Shown here piece by piece: positions 8,964 to 17,676 of a DNA stretch of 64,000 nt. The translations under genes were made by a program, and so were the position numbers. Source of the DNA: Spartinivicinus marinus (lineage in GTDB: Bacteria; Pseudomonadota; Gammaproteobacteria; Pseudomonadales; Zooshikellaceae); contig NZ_JAPJZK010000001.1 in the NCBI RefSeq assembly GCF_026309355.1, positions 2,376,501 to 2,440,500 on the forward strand, given 5' to 3'. Under the pieces are notes generated by a model. The model had not been told where the DNA came from. It ran no database searches and saw only the letters and a list, made by a program, of their open reading frames with translations. Each line of letters begins with the position of its first letter. Position 1 is the first letter of the stretch.

Positions 8964-9905
8964 TTAGTCATGATTATTACTCATAACCTGTAATGGAGAG
9001 TAGATAGATCCTTTAAGCTGAGTAATCAGCATTCCACGCGCCCAAATATGCGCCTGATCTATATCGTATTTAGGATGCCAGATTAGCCAGTATTTATGGA
9101 TAGGCATTGGAATCGGTAGCGATCGATAACAAATAGGAAAGTGCTTTGAGATATGCAAGGCAATATGCTCAGGAATCACCAGTAGTGCATCACTGCGACA
9201 AAGGATGTTTATTGCAGTCGAAAATAGGGGGACTTTCAGTTGAATATGACGTTGCTTCTGAATGGAAGTCAGATAAGTATCTACAAAGCTGTCTTTTTCT
9301 CCTCCCGCCGTAATTGAAATATGAGGATAACTCAACAGGTCTGATAGTGATATATCAGGTCTCTGCTGAGCAAAAGGATGTGTTTTTGCCATGACACAAA
9401 CAGGGCCATCTTGGCCAATTAACTCCCCATAAATACCATCAGGTAGTTGATCCAACATAGTAGTCACAAACTCAATATCCAATTCACCCAATACCGATAA
9501 CTGATCGGGTTGCCATAACTGATAATTCAGGGTTAAACCGGGTGCTTGCTGGGCAAAAGCCTCAAATATATCTGGAAAAATAAACTGCCCTACATAATCG
9601 GAAGAAGCCAATGTTAAACTACCTTGCCAGTGAGCAGGATCAAAATGCACAGGTGAGACTAAAGTATTAACTTGCTGAATAAGTACCTTTAACTCAGGCT
9701 CTAACTGTTTTGCTCTGGGAGTAGCTAATAATAGATTGCCTTGACGAACGAACAAGGGGTCTTGAAACAACTCTCTAAGCTGGCTGAGCTGTCGACTGAC
9801 AGCAGATTGCGTCAAATTAAGTCGAGCAGCTGCTTTACTAACATGATTTTCTTGTAGCAGGATAAGCAGAGTCTGAAGCAAACCTAGGTTTATGTTTTTT
9901 GACAT
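8964..9905 (-). CDS. LysR family transcriptional regulator
   Basis: 313 residues. The N-terminal winged helix-turn-helix (about 8-65) contains SKAAARLNLTQSAVSRQLSQLRELFQDPLFVR, which is the LysR signature. An effector-binding domain (about 90-300) follows. The ATG 9905 start gives the standard N-terminus. LysR proteins usually act on a divergent or adjacent operon. Here the exporter gene follows on the same strand and a DUF1460 gene is divergent across 273 bases, so either is a possible target. The ligand is unknown. Confidence 0.9.
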   Translation of the reverse strand: MSKNINLGLLQTLLILLQENHVSKAAARLNLTQSAVSRQLSQLRELFQDPLFVRQGNLLLATPRAKQLEPELKVLIQQVNTLVSPVHFDPAHWQGSLTLASSDYVGQFIFPDIFEAFAQQAPGLTLNYQLWQPDQLSVLGELDIEFVTTMLDQLPDGIYGELIGQDGPVCVMAKTHPFAQQRPDISLSDLLSYPHISITAGGEKDSFVDTYLTSIQKQRHIQLKVPLFSTAINILCRSDALLVIPEHIALHISKHFPICYRSLPIPMPIHKYWLIWHPKYDIDQAHIWARGMLITQLKGSIYSPLQVMSNNHD

Positions 9906-10178
9906 GTTGTGTTAGCCATATCCTGAACATTTAACTGATTAAACTAAATGTAATTCATATTACCTCAATGTGAAACATAGTGTGACCTGAGTAAAATAAG
10001 ATAGCTGTAGAATAATTGAATAAAGAGATATATTCACAACGAATGGTATAGCCCTCTTTATAACCTCTAATAAAATACCAGCTAAATTTAGCAAAACCAT
10101 TGTTACAAGCGAGTAACAAGACTGATAATATAGGAACTACTTTATTGAATCTTTCAAATTTATATCATAGGTCACTAT

Positions 10179-11213
10179 ATGCTATCTACTAGCAAAAAAG
10201 CCGTCACGCTAGCTTTATCAATATTCATTTCTTCACCTTTATTTGCAACATCTAACATTACACAAAGCTTAATAGATACTACTCAAAATCTGACTACTAT
10301 CAAAAAAGTAGAAAAAATCAGCGAACTATTACTTGGATCACCTTATGCTGATGGAAAGTTGGGAGAAGGAGCCAACGGAAAATACGACAGAGATCCACTT
10401 TACCGTTTTGATCAGTTTGACTGTACTACTTTTGTTGAAACAGTAATAGCTGTTGCTCTTTCAGGCACTTCTGACAGTTTTTTAAACAATATAAACAACA
10501 TCAGATACAAAGGTGGTTATGTCTCATATACTACTCGCAATCACTTCCCCAGCCTTGACTGGATACCAAATAACCAGGTACTTTTCGAAGATATCACTCG
10601 TTCAATAACAGGAGAAATAACTGCTCAAGCAGTAGCAATTATTGATAAAAAAGCTTGGTATGAAGCCAGCAAAATAAATAGAATTCAATCAGTTGATATA
10701 GACGAAAACAGTAAACAACAGCTGCTAGAACAGCTAAAAGCTGAAGGAAATCAATTCGAACCTAAACAAGCAAGCTTACCTTATATTCCACTCGACACTA
10801 TTTTTGTTAAAAAAACTCCTACTCCAGAGGTTTTACAAGAAAGAGCGAATAAAATAAAATCAATTCAAACTGATGAATCATTATCTGATAAAGCGCGTAA
10901 AACAAAAATAAAACAATTTAAACTAAATAATAGAATAGCAGATTCAGAAATTAATCAACAATTACTTGATAAAATACCCTCCGGCAGCATTATTAATGTA
11001 GTCAGACCTAACTGGAACCTTAAAAGATGGATTGGAACGAATATGAATGTATCCCATCAGGGTTTGGCTATTCGTAAAAATGGCACGTTGTATTTCCGTC
11101 ATGCCAGCTCCAGCCAGAAAGCTGTTGTAGATATTGAATTCACTCAGTATTTTTCAAAGTTTTTACTAAGCTCTACACTTAAAGGGGTTAATGTTTTAAG
11201 GCTAAGACAGTAG
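10179..11213 (+). CDS. DUF1460 secreted amidase-like protein (NlpC/P60-type fold)
   Basis: 344 residues with a signal peptide of about 24 residues (VTLALSIFISSPLFA). DUF1460 features: LLGSPYADGKLGEG, the nucleophile Cys82 in FDCTTFVE, NHFPSLDWI and the C-terminal SHQGLAI (His293) and FRHASS (His308), the expected Cys-His arrangement of this N-acetylmuramoyl-L-alanine amidase-like family. A long Lys/Gln-rich stretch (about 165-270) separates the halves and is longer than I would expect. It likely acts on peptidoglycan fragments in the periplasm, which is inference. It faces the T6SS module tail to tail. Confidence 0.78.
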   Translation: MLSTSKKAVTLALSIFISSPLFATSNITQSLIDTTQNLTTIKKVEKISELLLGSPYADGKLGEGANGKYDRDPLYRFDQFDCTTFVETVIAVALSGTSDSFLNNINNIRYKGGYVSYTTRNHFPSLDWIPNNQVLFEDITRSITGEITAQAVAIIDKKAWYEASKINRIQSVDIDENSKQQLLEQLKAEGNQFEPKQASLPYIPLDTIFVKKTPTPEVLQERANKIKSIQTDESLSDKARKTKIKQFKLNNRIADSEINQQLLDKIPSGSIINVVRPNWNLKRWIGTNMNVSHQGLAIRKNGTLYFRHASSSQKAVVDIEFTQYFSKFLLSSTLKGVNVLRLRQ

Positions 11214-11240
11214 TTTTTTTCGAAAATTTTTCGCTTTTTT

Positions 11241-11284
11241 CTCACCACAGAGCATTGGGTTCTACTTAAAAGCTCTTTGGTGAG
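11241..11284. terminator. hairpin between convergent genes (possible terminator)
   Basis: A 13-base stem with one mismatch (ctcaccacagagc 11241-11253 against gctctttggtgag 11272-11284) and an 18-base loop, located between the stops of the DUF1460 gene and the lipoprotein gene. Neither strand has a proper U-tract after the stem, so its activity as an intrinsic terminator is uncertain. Confidence 0.4.
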
Positions 11285-11317
11285 CAATCTTTGCTGCTTA
11301 TCATATTAAAAATACCG

Positions 11318-12217
11318 CTACTTAGCTAGATCTTCACAGCTTTTCAAACCGTAAAAATACTTCTCAAGCTCTTGCATTTCAGGCTCTGCTAGTTTTTCTT
11401 TAACTTTTTTGATACCTTCTGATACTAGGGCTTCTTTGTTTTCATTTAAATCCTGCCAAATTCTTTTTGCAAGCTTAATAGTCTTTTCAGCTTCTTCCTT
11501 TGTAACACGTGATTTATAAGCACTAAAAGCACTCTTGCTTTCGTAATCACTTTGTTGTTCACCTAACCAAAACCAAGCATTCCCTGTCACTAATTCTTTT
11601 TTTTCGTGCTTATAGCTAAATGCTATAAAGTAAAATGCTTTTTTAGATCCTTTCAAGGCAGATAATTTATGCCAGTAGATTTCTTTATCTATATTTTTTT
11701 CATGGTATCCAATCATACTACTAAGCATTTTTGATCCACTAAATGTACTCCCAATAGCAAGAAATCCTGCATAATGCCCATTTTCAGCCATTTTATACCG
11801 CAAATAGTAAGAAAAATACTTTTTATTAGATTCAATAAGATTCTTTTCTACAAAATCAATAACTCTGTCAGTTCCTTCTTCGTTACCTAAATGGGCTGCC
11901 TTTAAACTCCAGGTACATGCCTCCAATAGTGGAGCTTTAGGAGGCCATTGGTACTTACTGAAAAAAGATAGATTGATTTTATCATGGTACTCATACAGAT
12001 CAGTTAACCTAAGTAATGCAGGAGGATATTTTTTGGAAGCAAGATGATGAAGAATATCAAGTACTAACTCATGATCTTGTTGTTGCCAAGCTTGCTCTGC
12101 TATTTTATACTGTTCATCGAAAGACTGTTTCTTAACCTCAGATAACTTAATAGAAGACTCATTACATCCATTAATAGAAAATATAAAAATAATTAAAAAA
12201 ATGAGAATTTTTTTCAT
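11318..12217 (-). CDS. lipoprotein with Sel1-like helices, candidate immunity protein of the T6SS lipase
   Basis: 299 residues with a lipoprotein signal: KKILIFLIIFIFSINGC, acylated Cys18. The mature part is helical, with Sel1/TPR-like pairs such as YPPALLRLTDLYEY, SLKAAHLGNEEGTD and LSALKGSKKAFYFIAF. The start overlaps the lipase stop by 4 bases (ATGA, 12214-12217), so the two are translationally coupled. Periplasmic lipoproteins are the usual immunity partners of Tle-type phospholipase effectors that act on the inner face of the periplasm. The immunity role is inference from position and localisation; I do not recognise a named immunity family. Confidence 0.6.
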   Translation of the reverse strand: MKKILIFLIIFIFSINGCNESSIKLSEVKKQSFDEQYKIAEQAWQQQDHELVLDILHHLASKKYPPALLRLTDLYEYHDKINLSFFSKYQWPPKAPLLEACTWSLKAAHLGNEEGTDRVIDFVEKNLIESNKKYFSYYLRYKMAENGHYAGFLAIGSTFSGSKMLSSMIGYHEKNIDKEIYWHKLSALKGSKKAFYFIAFSYKHEKKELVTGNAWFWLGEQQSDYESKSAFSAYKSRVTKEEAEKTIKLAKRIWQDLNENKEALVSEGIKKVKEKLAEPEMQELEKYFYGLKSCEDLAK

Positions 12218-14322
12218 TCGTTGGGATAAACCTCAATTACTGATCTTGGATCAAATTGAAAAAATACTCCTCGAGCATGTGTTCTAGCATCAATAAAAGA
12301 AAACATCCAATGAGCCACAGAGTCGTGAATATAATATAAGAAAAACTTATAAATTTCTGGATCTAATTTTTTGTATCCATGCGTTATAGCATCATACCAT
12401 CTTTCATGTTGACGTGAGATATCTTTTTTATCTATCCATTTTACAGCAGAAGGTATTTTTTCTGGTTCGAAAGCAGCGACAAATCTCAAATAAAACTCAT
12501 TAAGCTCACCTTTTAATTTCTCCAAAGAATCTTTATATTCATACTTTTTCTCATACCAGTCAGGAACATCTTTAATTATCAAATCAACATTATCAATAGA
12601 CAACCTAAAATAACAAAACAATAGAAATTCATGCTCCGCTATCTCATTTTGTATATTATCTTTATTCGTCCTTAAGAGCAATTTCTTAATCTCATCACTA
12701 TACTTCTCAAAAAGATCCATCATTTCACTATTTCGCTCAAAACACTCCCAAATAGACTTTAAAGAAAAAACAGAAAAATCGTCTTTAATTTTACTTATTT
12801 CACGATTTACCTTTATATTTATTTCATTTTTAGATTTATTTGAATTATTTCTAATACTGCTTATTTTATTTGCTATGTTTTTCTCAAAAATAATCTTAGA
12901 TTCTTGATGCTCTTTGTCTGACATAAGTTTTTTTGTTTTTAGTACTTCTAATGTGTCAAGTGGGACATCTACTTTAATTGCCTCATCATACATATCATTT
13001 AGCGGAATTCTGGCTAATTCATTACTTTTACCCTGCTCACCTGGGTAATATCCACCACCGACATCAGCATGTACTCCTGGGTACATTCTTTCTAACCATT
13101 TGCCTGACACTGGCTGTGTCCAAGTGTTGTACAATCTTATCGATTGCAAGTCAAATTTTCCTCGTCGTTCATGAGCAGCAATAAAATGTACTACGCGTTC
13201 GATTTTTTCATGGATTTCAAAATCAATACCAAACTCTATATTGTCAGGGTCAAGACCAATAGAAGTCACTGAATCAAATATACCAAGAAACTTTTGGGTA
13301 AACTTATGCTTAAGTGTTACATAAGTGTTTAAGTCTCGACTGGTAGTGTTAACAATAGGTGACTGTCCAGGAATTTTTAGTCGGACTAGAGTCTCATACT
13401 TGTCACTATTAATATCATCTTTATTTACCTCCCAGCTAAAGGCTCTGGCAGCAGATGATCCGCGTGAAAAACCAAAAGCAGAAATGTCTTTCTGTATAGA
13501 GTTTACATGTAAATCGAATATTGCCGTTACTTGTTCTTTTATATAGTCAACACGTTCTCTTGTTCCTAGTCCAAAACCTCCTCCAGCTACTTCATCAATT
13601 TTACTATTTGGATCACTACCCACTCCCCTGTAATATAATGCATAGCAATGCATTCCTTCATGATATTTATATTTTATACGTTTGTCTGCATCACGAAATT
13701 CATCACGTGTTTCACCCACATGAGCACAATACAGTTTCCCTACATTAGTCATTTTTTCTAGAATTTTGTCATAAACTAGGCTATTTCCTGTGCCGTCAAA
13801 AAAGCATGAAATCCACAGTGGTTCAGTCAACGGAGGTTTTAGCTCAATGTAATACTTCTTATCATGAATTAAATCAACTTGCTCGGTTAGTTCGTAATAC
13901 TCTTCTGGTGTTTTTGCAAATTCGTCCAAATAGTTAATTTTATCGGTACCTGTTTTTGGTAGTTCTACTTTTTTATAAACTTTTCCTTCCATTTGTGCCA
14001 TATCTTGTACAGCGCTAATGGGCATATCCTTTTCTTCATCTGGAACGATAAAACTGGCTTCTTCCTTGTCATCCCACACTGGCCTCAACCAAGCATCTTT
14101 TAAAAAGCTATTTTTATCCTTAATCAATATCTTGTAAGGGCCAGCAGCTATATTGTTAATTCTAATTATACTATGCTTACTCAGTGTTCCATTATATTCA
14201 TTACCTTGCTGATCAATAAAAAGATACTCATGACCAGGGAAGCCTTTAGCACGAGGATCAAAAATATGTACTTCAGCCCAGTGATTACAATTAGGACACT
14301 GCGTTTTACTGTTACTATTCAT
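12214..14322 (-). CDS. Tle1-like T6SS phospholipase effector, DUF2235 domain
   Basis: 702 residues. The DUF2235 alpha/beta-hydrolase core starts near 165 (WISCFFDGTGNS). It has the nucleophile elbow GFSRG (Ser286 in AFGFSRGSSAAR), an acidic residue Asp350 in GIFDSVTS and His418 in GVHADVGGGYYPG, the expected catalytic set of Tle1 lipases. Residues 1-165 are an extension with a CPNC pair (9-12) and a beta-rich segment (about 30-95) ending in an acidic linker. Residues 450-640 are helical and charged, possibly membrane-contacting. The effector would be loaded on VgrG by the DUF4123 adaptor encoded just upstream and hydrolyse membrane phospholipids of rivals. No immunity or antibacterial activity is shown by sequence alone. 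Confidence 0.85.
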   Translation of the reverse strand: MNSNSKTQCPNCNHWAEVHIFDPRAKGFPGHEYLFIDQQGNEYNGTLSKHSIIRINNIAAGPYKILIKDKNSFLKDAWLRPVWDDKEEASFIVPDEEKDMPISAVQDMAQMEGKVYKKVELPKTGTDKINYLDEFAKTPEEYYELTEQVDLIHDKKYYIELKPPLTEPLWISCFFDGTGNSLVYDKILEKMTNVGKLYCAHVGETRDEFRDADKRIKYKYHEGMHCYALYYRGVGSDPNSKIDEVAGGGFGLGTRERVDYIKEQVTAIFDLHVNSIQKDISAFGFSRGSSAARAFSWEVNKDDINSDKYETLVRLKIPGQSPIVNTTSRDLNTYVTLKHKFTQKFLGIFDSVTSIGLDPDNIEFGIDFEIHEKIERVVHFIAAHERRGKFDLQSIRLYNTWTQPVSGKWLERMYPGVHADVGGGYYPGEQGKSNELARIPLNDMYDEAIKVDVPLDTLEVLKTKKLMSDKEHQESKIIFEKNIANKISSIRNNSNKSKNEINIKVNREISKIKDDFSVFSLKSIWECFERNSEMMDLFEKYSDEIKKLLLRTNKDNIQNEIAEHEFLLFCYFRLSIDNVDLIIKDVPDWYEKKYEYKDSLEKLKGELNEFYLRFVAAFEPEKIPSAVKWIDKKDISRQHERWYDAITHGYKKLDPEIYKFFLYYIHDSVAHWMFSFIDARTHARGVFFQFDPRSVIEVYPNE

Positions 14323-14357
14323 TATTAACTAGAACTCAATATACAACCTTAATTTGA

Positions 14358-15227
14358 TTATGAAAAGTATTTTTCTATTATTTTAAATCGCTCTTCAGCT
14401 GTTTCTACTGCAATTAATTGGTTTCTTAACTTCTCTATTCGCTGGAAATTAACGCCATGCTGACCACTCCAAATTATAAATTTCCTCAACTGATCATAGG
14501 CAGTAAAACCCAAGTTTTTTGCCTCTTTAAGAATATGGAGCAACATATTTTCTAGCTCTCCATGTGCTAACAAACGTCCCATTTCAACTGGATAACTGTG
14601 CCAAAGCTCTTTTTGTAAGTTATCTATAAGTACGTTATCGTTGCCCGTCGCCTCTAGCATTTTTCGGGAAAGTATAAACATTTCATTTTTTTCACTATCA
14701 GGGACATTCTCAGCTTGAGTCTTATCAAGAGTTTGGCTATTAAGTATAAATTCTTGCCACTGTTTATTTAGATCTTGTATCCATATCTGATCAATTGAAT
14801 TAAATAACTGTAATGACTCTGCTGGAGTGAGTGCAGGAATAAGTTTGTACAATACTCGAGGGTCTTGATATCGAAATATTACTGTTGATCCATCTATTAT
14901 GTATTTCGCCGTAATCAACCATCTGAAGTGTTCAACCAACTTTTCAAAAGGAGCCTCAGAAATAAATAACCATCCCCAATGAGATAAATTATTTAGTAGA
15001 TAATCTGCTAACGGTGAGTTGATAGATGTTTGCACAAATATTGGACCTGCTTGGTATAACTCATTAAAACGGGTTTGTTGATATAAAACAGCATAAGGAT
15101 CACTTTCTTTATAAAGAAAGAAGTTTTGATAAAGCTTATCTTCAGTCAAACTATCAATAATGAAATAAAGAGGTGAAGATTGATACTCTGGCTGATTGAG
15201 CTGAATGATCAGTTCGTTTTTATTCAT
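14358..15227 (-). CDS. DUF4123 T6SS effector adaptor/chaperone (Tap/TEC type)
   Basis: 289 residues from the ATG at 15227, which overlaps the vgrG stop by 4 bases (ATGA) and has GGAGAAAAGGA just upstream. The frame also extends 7 codons further upstream, but that start lacks support. DUF4123 features: YFIIDSLTEDKLYQNFF, an N-terminal domain with HWGWLFISEAPFEKLVEHFRWL, DGSTVIFRYQDPRVLYKLIPALTP. These adaptors link a specific effector to its cognate VgrG tip. The position between vgrG and the lipase gene fits exactly. Confidence 0.88.
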   Translation of the reverse strand: MNKNELIIQLNQPEYQSSPLYFIIDSLTEDKLYQNFFLYKESDPYAVLYQQTRFNELYQAGPIFVQTSINSPLADYLLNNLSHWGWLFISEAPFEKLVEHFRWLITAKYIIDGSTVIFRYQDPRVLYKLIPALTPAESLQLFNSIDQIWIQDLNKQWQEFILNSQTLDKTQAENVPDSEKNEMFILSRKMLEATGNDNVLIDNLQKELWHSYPVEMGRLLAHGELENMLLHILKEAKNLGFTAYDQLRKFIIWSGQHGVNFQRIEKLRNQLIAVETAEERFKIIEKYFS

Positions 15228-17302
15228 TCCTTTTCTCCTGTAGGGCATACATTATCAAGGCACGGCTCACATATGGCACATGCAGGAGCTGCTAATTCTC
15301 TTGCTTTTTTCAACGTACCCAGTTGAGATTGAGCTAATCCCGGTATAGAGGTATCCGCCTCAACCGCTACACTTGGCTCCTGTATACTTAGCCCGCTACC
15401 ACTACCCGATGTACCTTTTTTAATTTTGATTTTCGGTGCTGTAAAATGCACGCCAGAGGGGTTTATTTTAGCCTGGCTGCCGCCGCCTTTTAGGGTCATT
15501 TCTACCCCGGCATCAAATACGATTTTGTCGCCAGCTTTGATATGAATTTCGTTGCCTGCTTGGATGCTGTATTTCACCCCGGTGGTACTGTGCAAACTGT
15601 CGTTGATGATGGTGTGGATGTCTTTGTTAACATTTAAGTTGTAGTTGCCATCGATTTTTTGGTGGAATTTGCCTTTAAGGTGTTCGTAGCTGCAGTTATC
15701 GACATTCAGATGGCGTTCGTTGTTGATGTGTTCTCGCTTGTCGTTTTTGACTTGTATATCCAAGTCTTTTTGAGCGTGAATAAAGACTTCTTCATTGCCT
15801 TTTTTATCTTCCAGGCGAATTTCATTAAAGCCATCACCACCCGGGCTGCTGTTGGTTTTGAAGGTGGTACGAGTTTTATGATCGGGAAGTTTATAGGGTG
15901 GTTTATCTTTACCGTTGTATAAGCAGCCCATGATTATCGGTTGGTCGGGGTCGCCATTAACAAATTTCACTAATACTTCGGTACCGATTCTTGGGATAAG
16001 TAAGTCTCCCCATTTATTACCCGCTAGTGGTTGTCTAACCCGCACCCAACAAGAGCTGTTTTCGTCGTATTTACCGTCTCTATCCCAGTGGAATTGGATT
16101 TTTACCCGACCGTATTTATCGCAGTAAATCTCTTCGCCTTTAGGGCCTGTGACAAATGCGGTTTGTGAACCTCGGATTTTCGGTTTTGGGGCGACCGGTT
16201 GAGTTTTAAATACATGATCTCTGGGACTGGCATGTAATTTATTGCTATAGCCACTATTACCACTGCCGGTAAACTCTTCTACTGATTGGGGTTGGCTGCC
16301 ATAGTGCCATACATCATCGACCAGCCATTGAACATCATAACGAGGGTCATCATAATTTTGTAGCTGAAAGAAATGGCCTGCCGTTATATAAGGGCAGTTC
16401 GTTTTCCCTTGACCTAATACGCGGGTAGAACGATAAGCCAACAGTGCAGTTTGGGCTTTTTTCTTGCCCGCTTCTGGTGTTCTATAGGGCACATGGTGTT
16501 GATAGACTTCCAGGCCTCCTATTTCAGAGCCTTTGCCACTTTTAGAGTCTTCACCACTGGCTTTTTCGGTAATTTCTAGGTCTTGCTTGGGGCGTTCAAA
16601 GTTATAATCACGAAATACGACGGTATTTGGCTTGGCCTCTATGGTCACATAAAACAGCCTAATAAAATAATCGGTAATGACCTGGCCACTTTGGTATTTA
16701 TATTCTATTTCCGGAGTAACTGGCACTGGTTTAAAACTATAGTGGCTGTCACTGATCACCATCATGCACTTGTCTTCTGTATGATCAAAAAAATAGTGCA
16801 GGCCATCTTCAGCCATTAGCCGATGAATAAATTCAGAGTCTGATTCCTCGTATTGGGTGCAATAAACCCGAGTGGGTAAGTCGGAAGTGATTTGAAAGGT
16901 AAAGTCGTCAGTAGTCAGGCCGGCATTTTCCAGCACTTGCTTAATAATGCCTTCCGCCGTGAGTTGCTGAAAAATTTTCAGATTAATTCGGTAATGTAGT
17001 AGTGCAAATTTAGGTACCAGCTCAAACACATACTTACAAAACCTGTCACCTATCGGATCCCCCACTGACATGGCATGAACAATACCGTTTATATAACGCG
17101 GTTGCTCAGGCTCACGAATGACCAGCTGGGCGGTTTGCTCTAATATGTCGTCAAACTCCAGATCGAAGTTTTCACAGGCAACCACAATGGTAAAAATAAA
17201 TGGGCGGGAAATCCCTTCACGACCATCAAACCTGACGACTCGTAACTCGTCTTCTATGCCCTTGATGGTGAAGGTAAAACGGCTGGTGTTACCTATGTCC
17301 AT
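15224..17302 (-). CDS. vgrG: type VI secretion spike protein VgrG (TssI)
   Basis: 692 residues from the ATG at 17302, which has AGGAGG six bases upstream; a GTG two codons earlier is less likely. Gp27-like N-terminal part (about 1-370: FDGREGISRPFIFTIVV, QYEESDSEFIHRLMAEDGLHYFF), a gp5/OB-fold region (RVKIQFHWDRDGKYDENSSCWVRV, GTEVLVKFVNGDPDQPIIMG) and the beta-helical spike with DUF2345-like repeats. It forms the puncturing tip of the T6SS. The tail after the spike (about 620-692) ends in CAICEPCLDNVCP, four Cys in 11 residues. No core tss genes are in the window, so this is an orphan vgrG module. Confidence 0.95.
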   Translation of the reverse strand: MDIGNTSRFTFTIKGIEDELRVVRFDGREGISRPFIFTIVVACENFDLEFDDILEQTAQLVIREPEQPRYINGIVHAMSVGDPIGDRFCKYVFELVPKFALLHYRINLKIFQQLTAEGIIKQVLENAGLTTDDFTFQITSDLPTRVYCTQYEESDSEFIHRLMAEDGLHYFFDHTEDKCMMVISDSHYSFKPVPVTPEIEYKYQSGQVITDYFIRLFYVTIEAKPNTVVFRDYNFERPKQDLEITEKASGEDSKSGKGSEIGGLEVYQHHVPYRTPEAGKKKAQTALLAYRSTRVLGQGKTNCPYITAGHFFQLQNYDDPRYDVQWLVDDVWHYGSQPQSVEEFTGSGNSGYSNKLHASPRDHVFKTQPVAPKPKIRGSQTAFVTGPKGEEIYCDKYGRVKIQFHWDRDGKYDENSSCWVRVRQPLAGNKWGDLLIPRIGTEVLVKFVNGDPDQPIIMGCLYNGKDKPPYKLPDHKTRTTFKTNSSPGGDGFNEIRLEDKKGNEEVFIHAQKDLDIQVKNDKREHINNERHLNVDNCSYEHLKGKFHQKIDGNYNLNVNKDIHTIINDSLHSTTGVKYSIQAGNEIHIKAGDKIVFDAGVEMTLKGGGSQAKINPSGVHFTAPKIKIKKGTSGSGSGLSIQEPSVAVEADTSIPGLAQSQLGTLKKARELAAPACAICEPCLDNVCPTGEKE

Positions 17303-17676
17303 GGTCACCTCCTGCCACTACTACCAAGTTACCAATACTAATAACAGGATGGCTAACAAAAACATGACATAATAAAGAGAATAGAAAGGTGAAGGGCGTT
17401 AACTGCAACATACAACACTACACTCTGAATAGCTGGCTAATATGATAGGGTGACTAGTTAAAACTACCTCACTAGAAGTGTAGTTAAAAAGATGGTATTT
17501 GTTGGGACAAAAGCTCTAGCAACTTAAAATCCCTCCTAGCCCCTGGACGGAAGGACTGTAGCGCGATCCAATCTCAATCTTTGGAGGGTCACATAATGGA
17601 ATTTCTAACCTTCTCCCCAAAGGGGAGAAGGAATATGGTCCAAAGTCCTTTCACGAAGCCCTCAGAGAGAAATCAA
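17303..17676. other. intergenic region between vgrG and the M23 peptidase gene
   Basis: 374 bases upstream of vgrG, so it should hold the promoter of the T6SS module, though I cannot point to one. It contains a perfect 10-base palindrome with a 3-base loop at 17609-17631 (cttctccccaaaggggagaag core). A gagggcttcgtgaaag stretch near 17650, read on the minus strand, resembles the hairpin after the DUF2909 gene at 27967-27978. Confidence 0.4.
17609..17631. repeat. perfect short palindrome (10-base stem, 3-base loop)
   Basis: ccttctcccc at 17609-17618 pairs with ggggagaagg at 17622-17631 around an AAA loop. It lies downstream of the M23 peptidase gene on the minus strand. There is no U-tract, so it is not a classic terminator. 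It could be a REP-like sequence or a protein site. Confidence 0.5.

Noticed and set aside
11241-11284. Strong intrinsic terminator between DUF1460 and the lipoprotein gene
   Set aside because: The stem is good but no T-tract follows on either strand, so it is listed only as a possible terminator.
12978-13748. Three open frames on the + strand opposite the lipase gene
   Set aside because: They lie antisense to a clearly coding DUF2235 gene, have no SD or family-like content, and are shadows of its codon pattern.
15659-16819. Open frames opposite vgrG
   Set aside because: They are antisense to a well-supported gene and their composition follows the vgrG codons.
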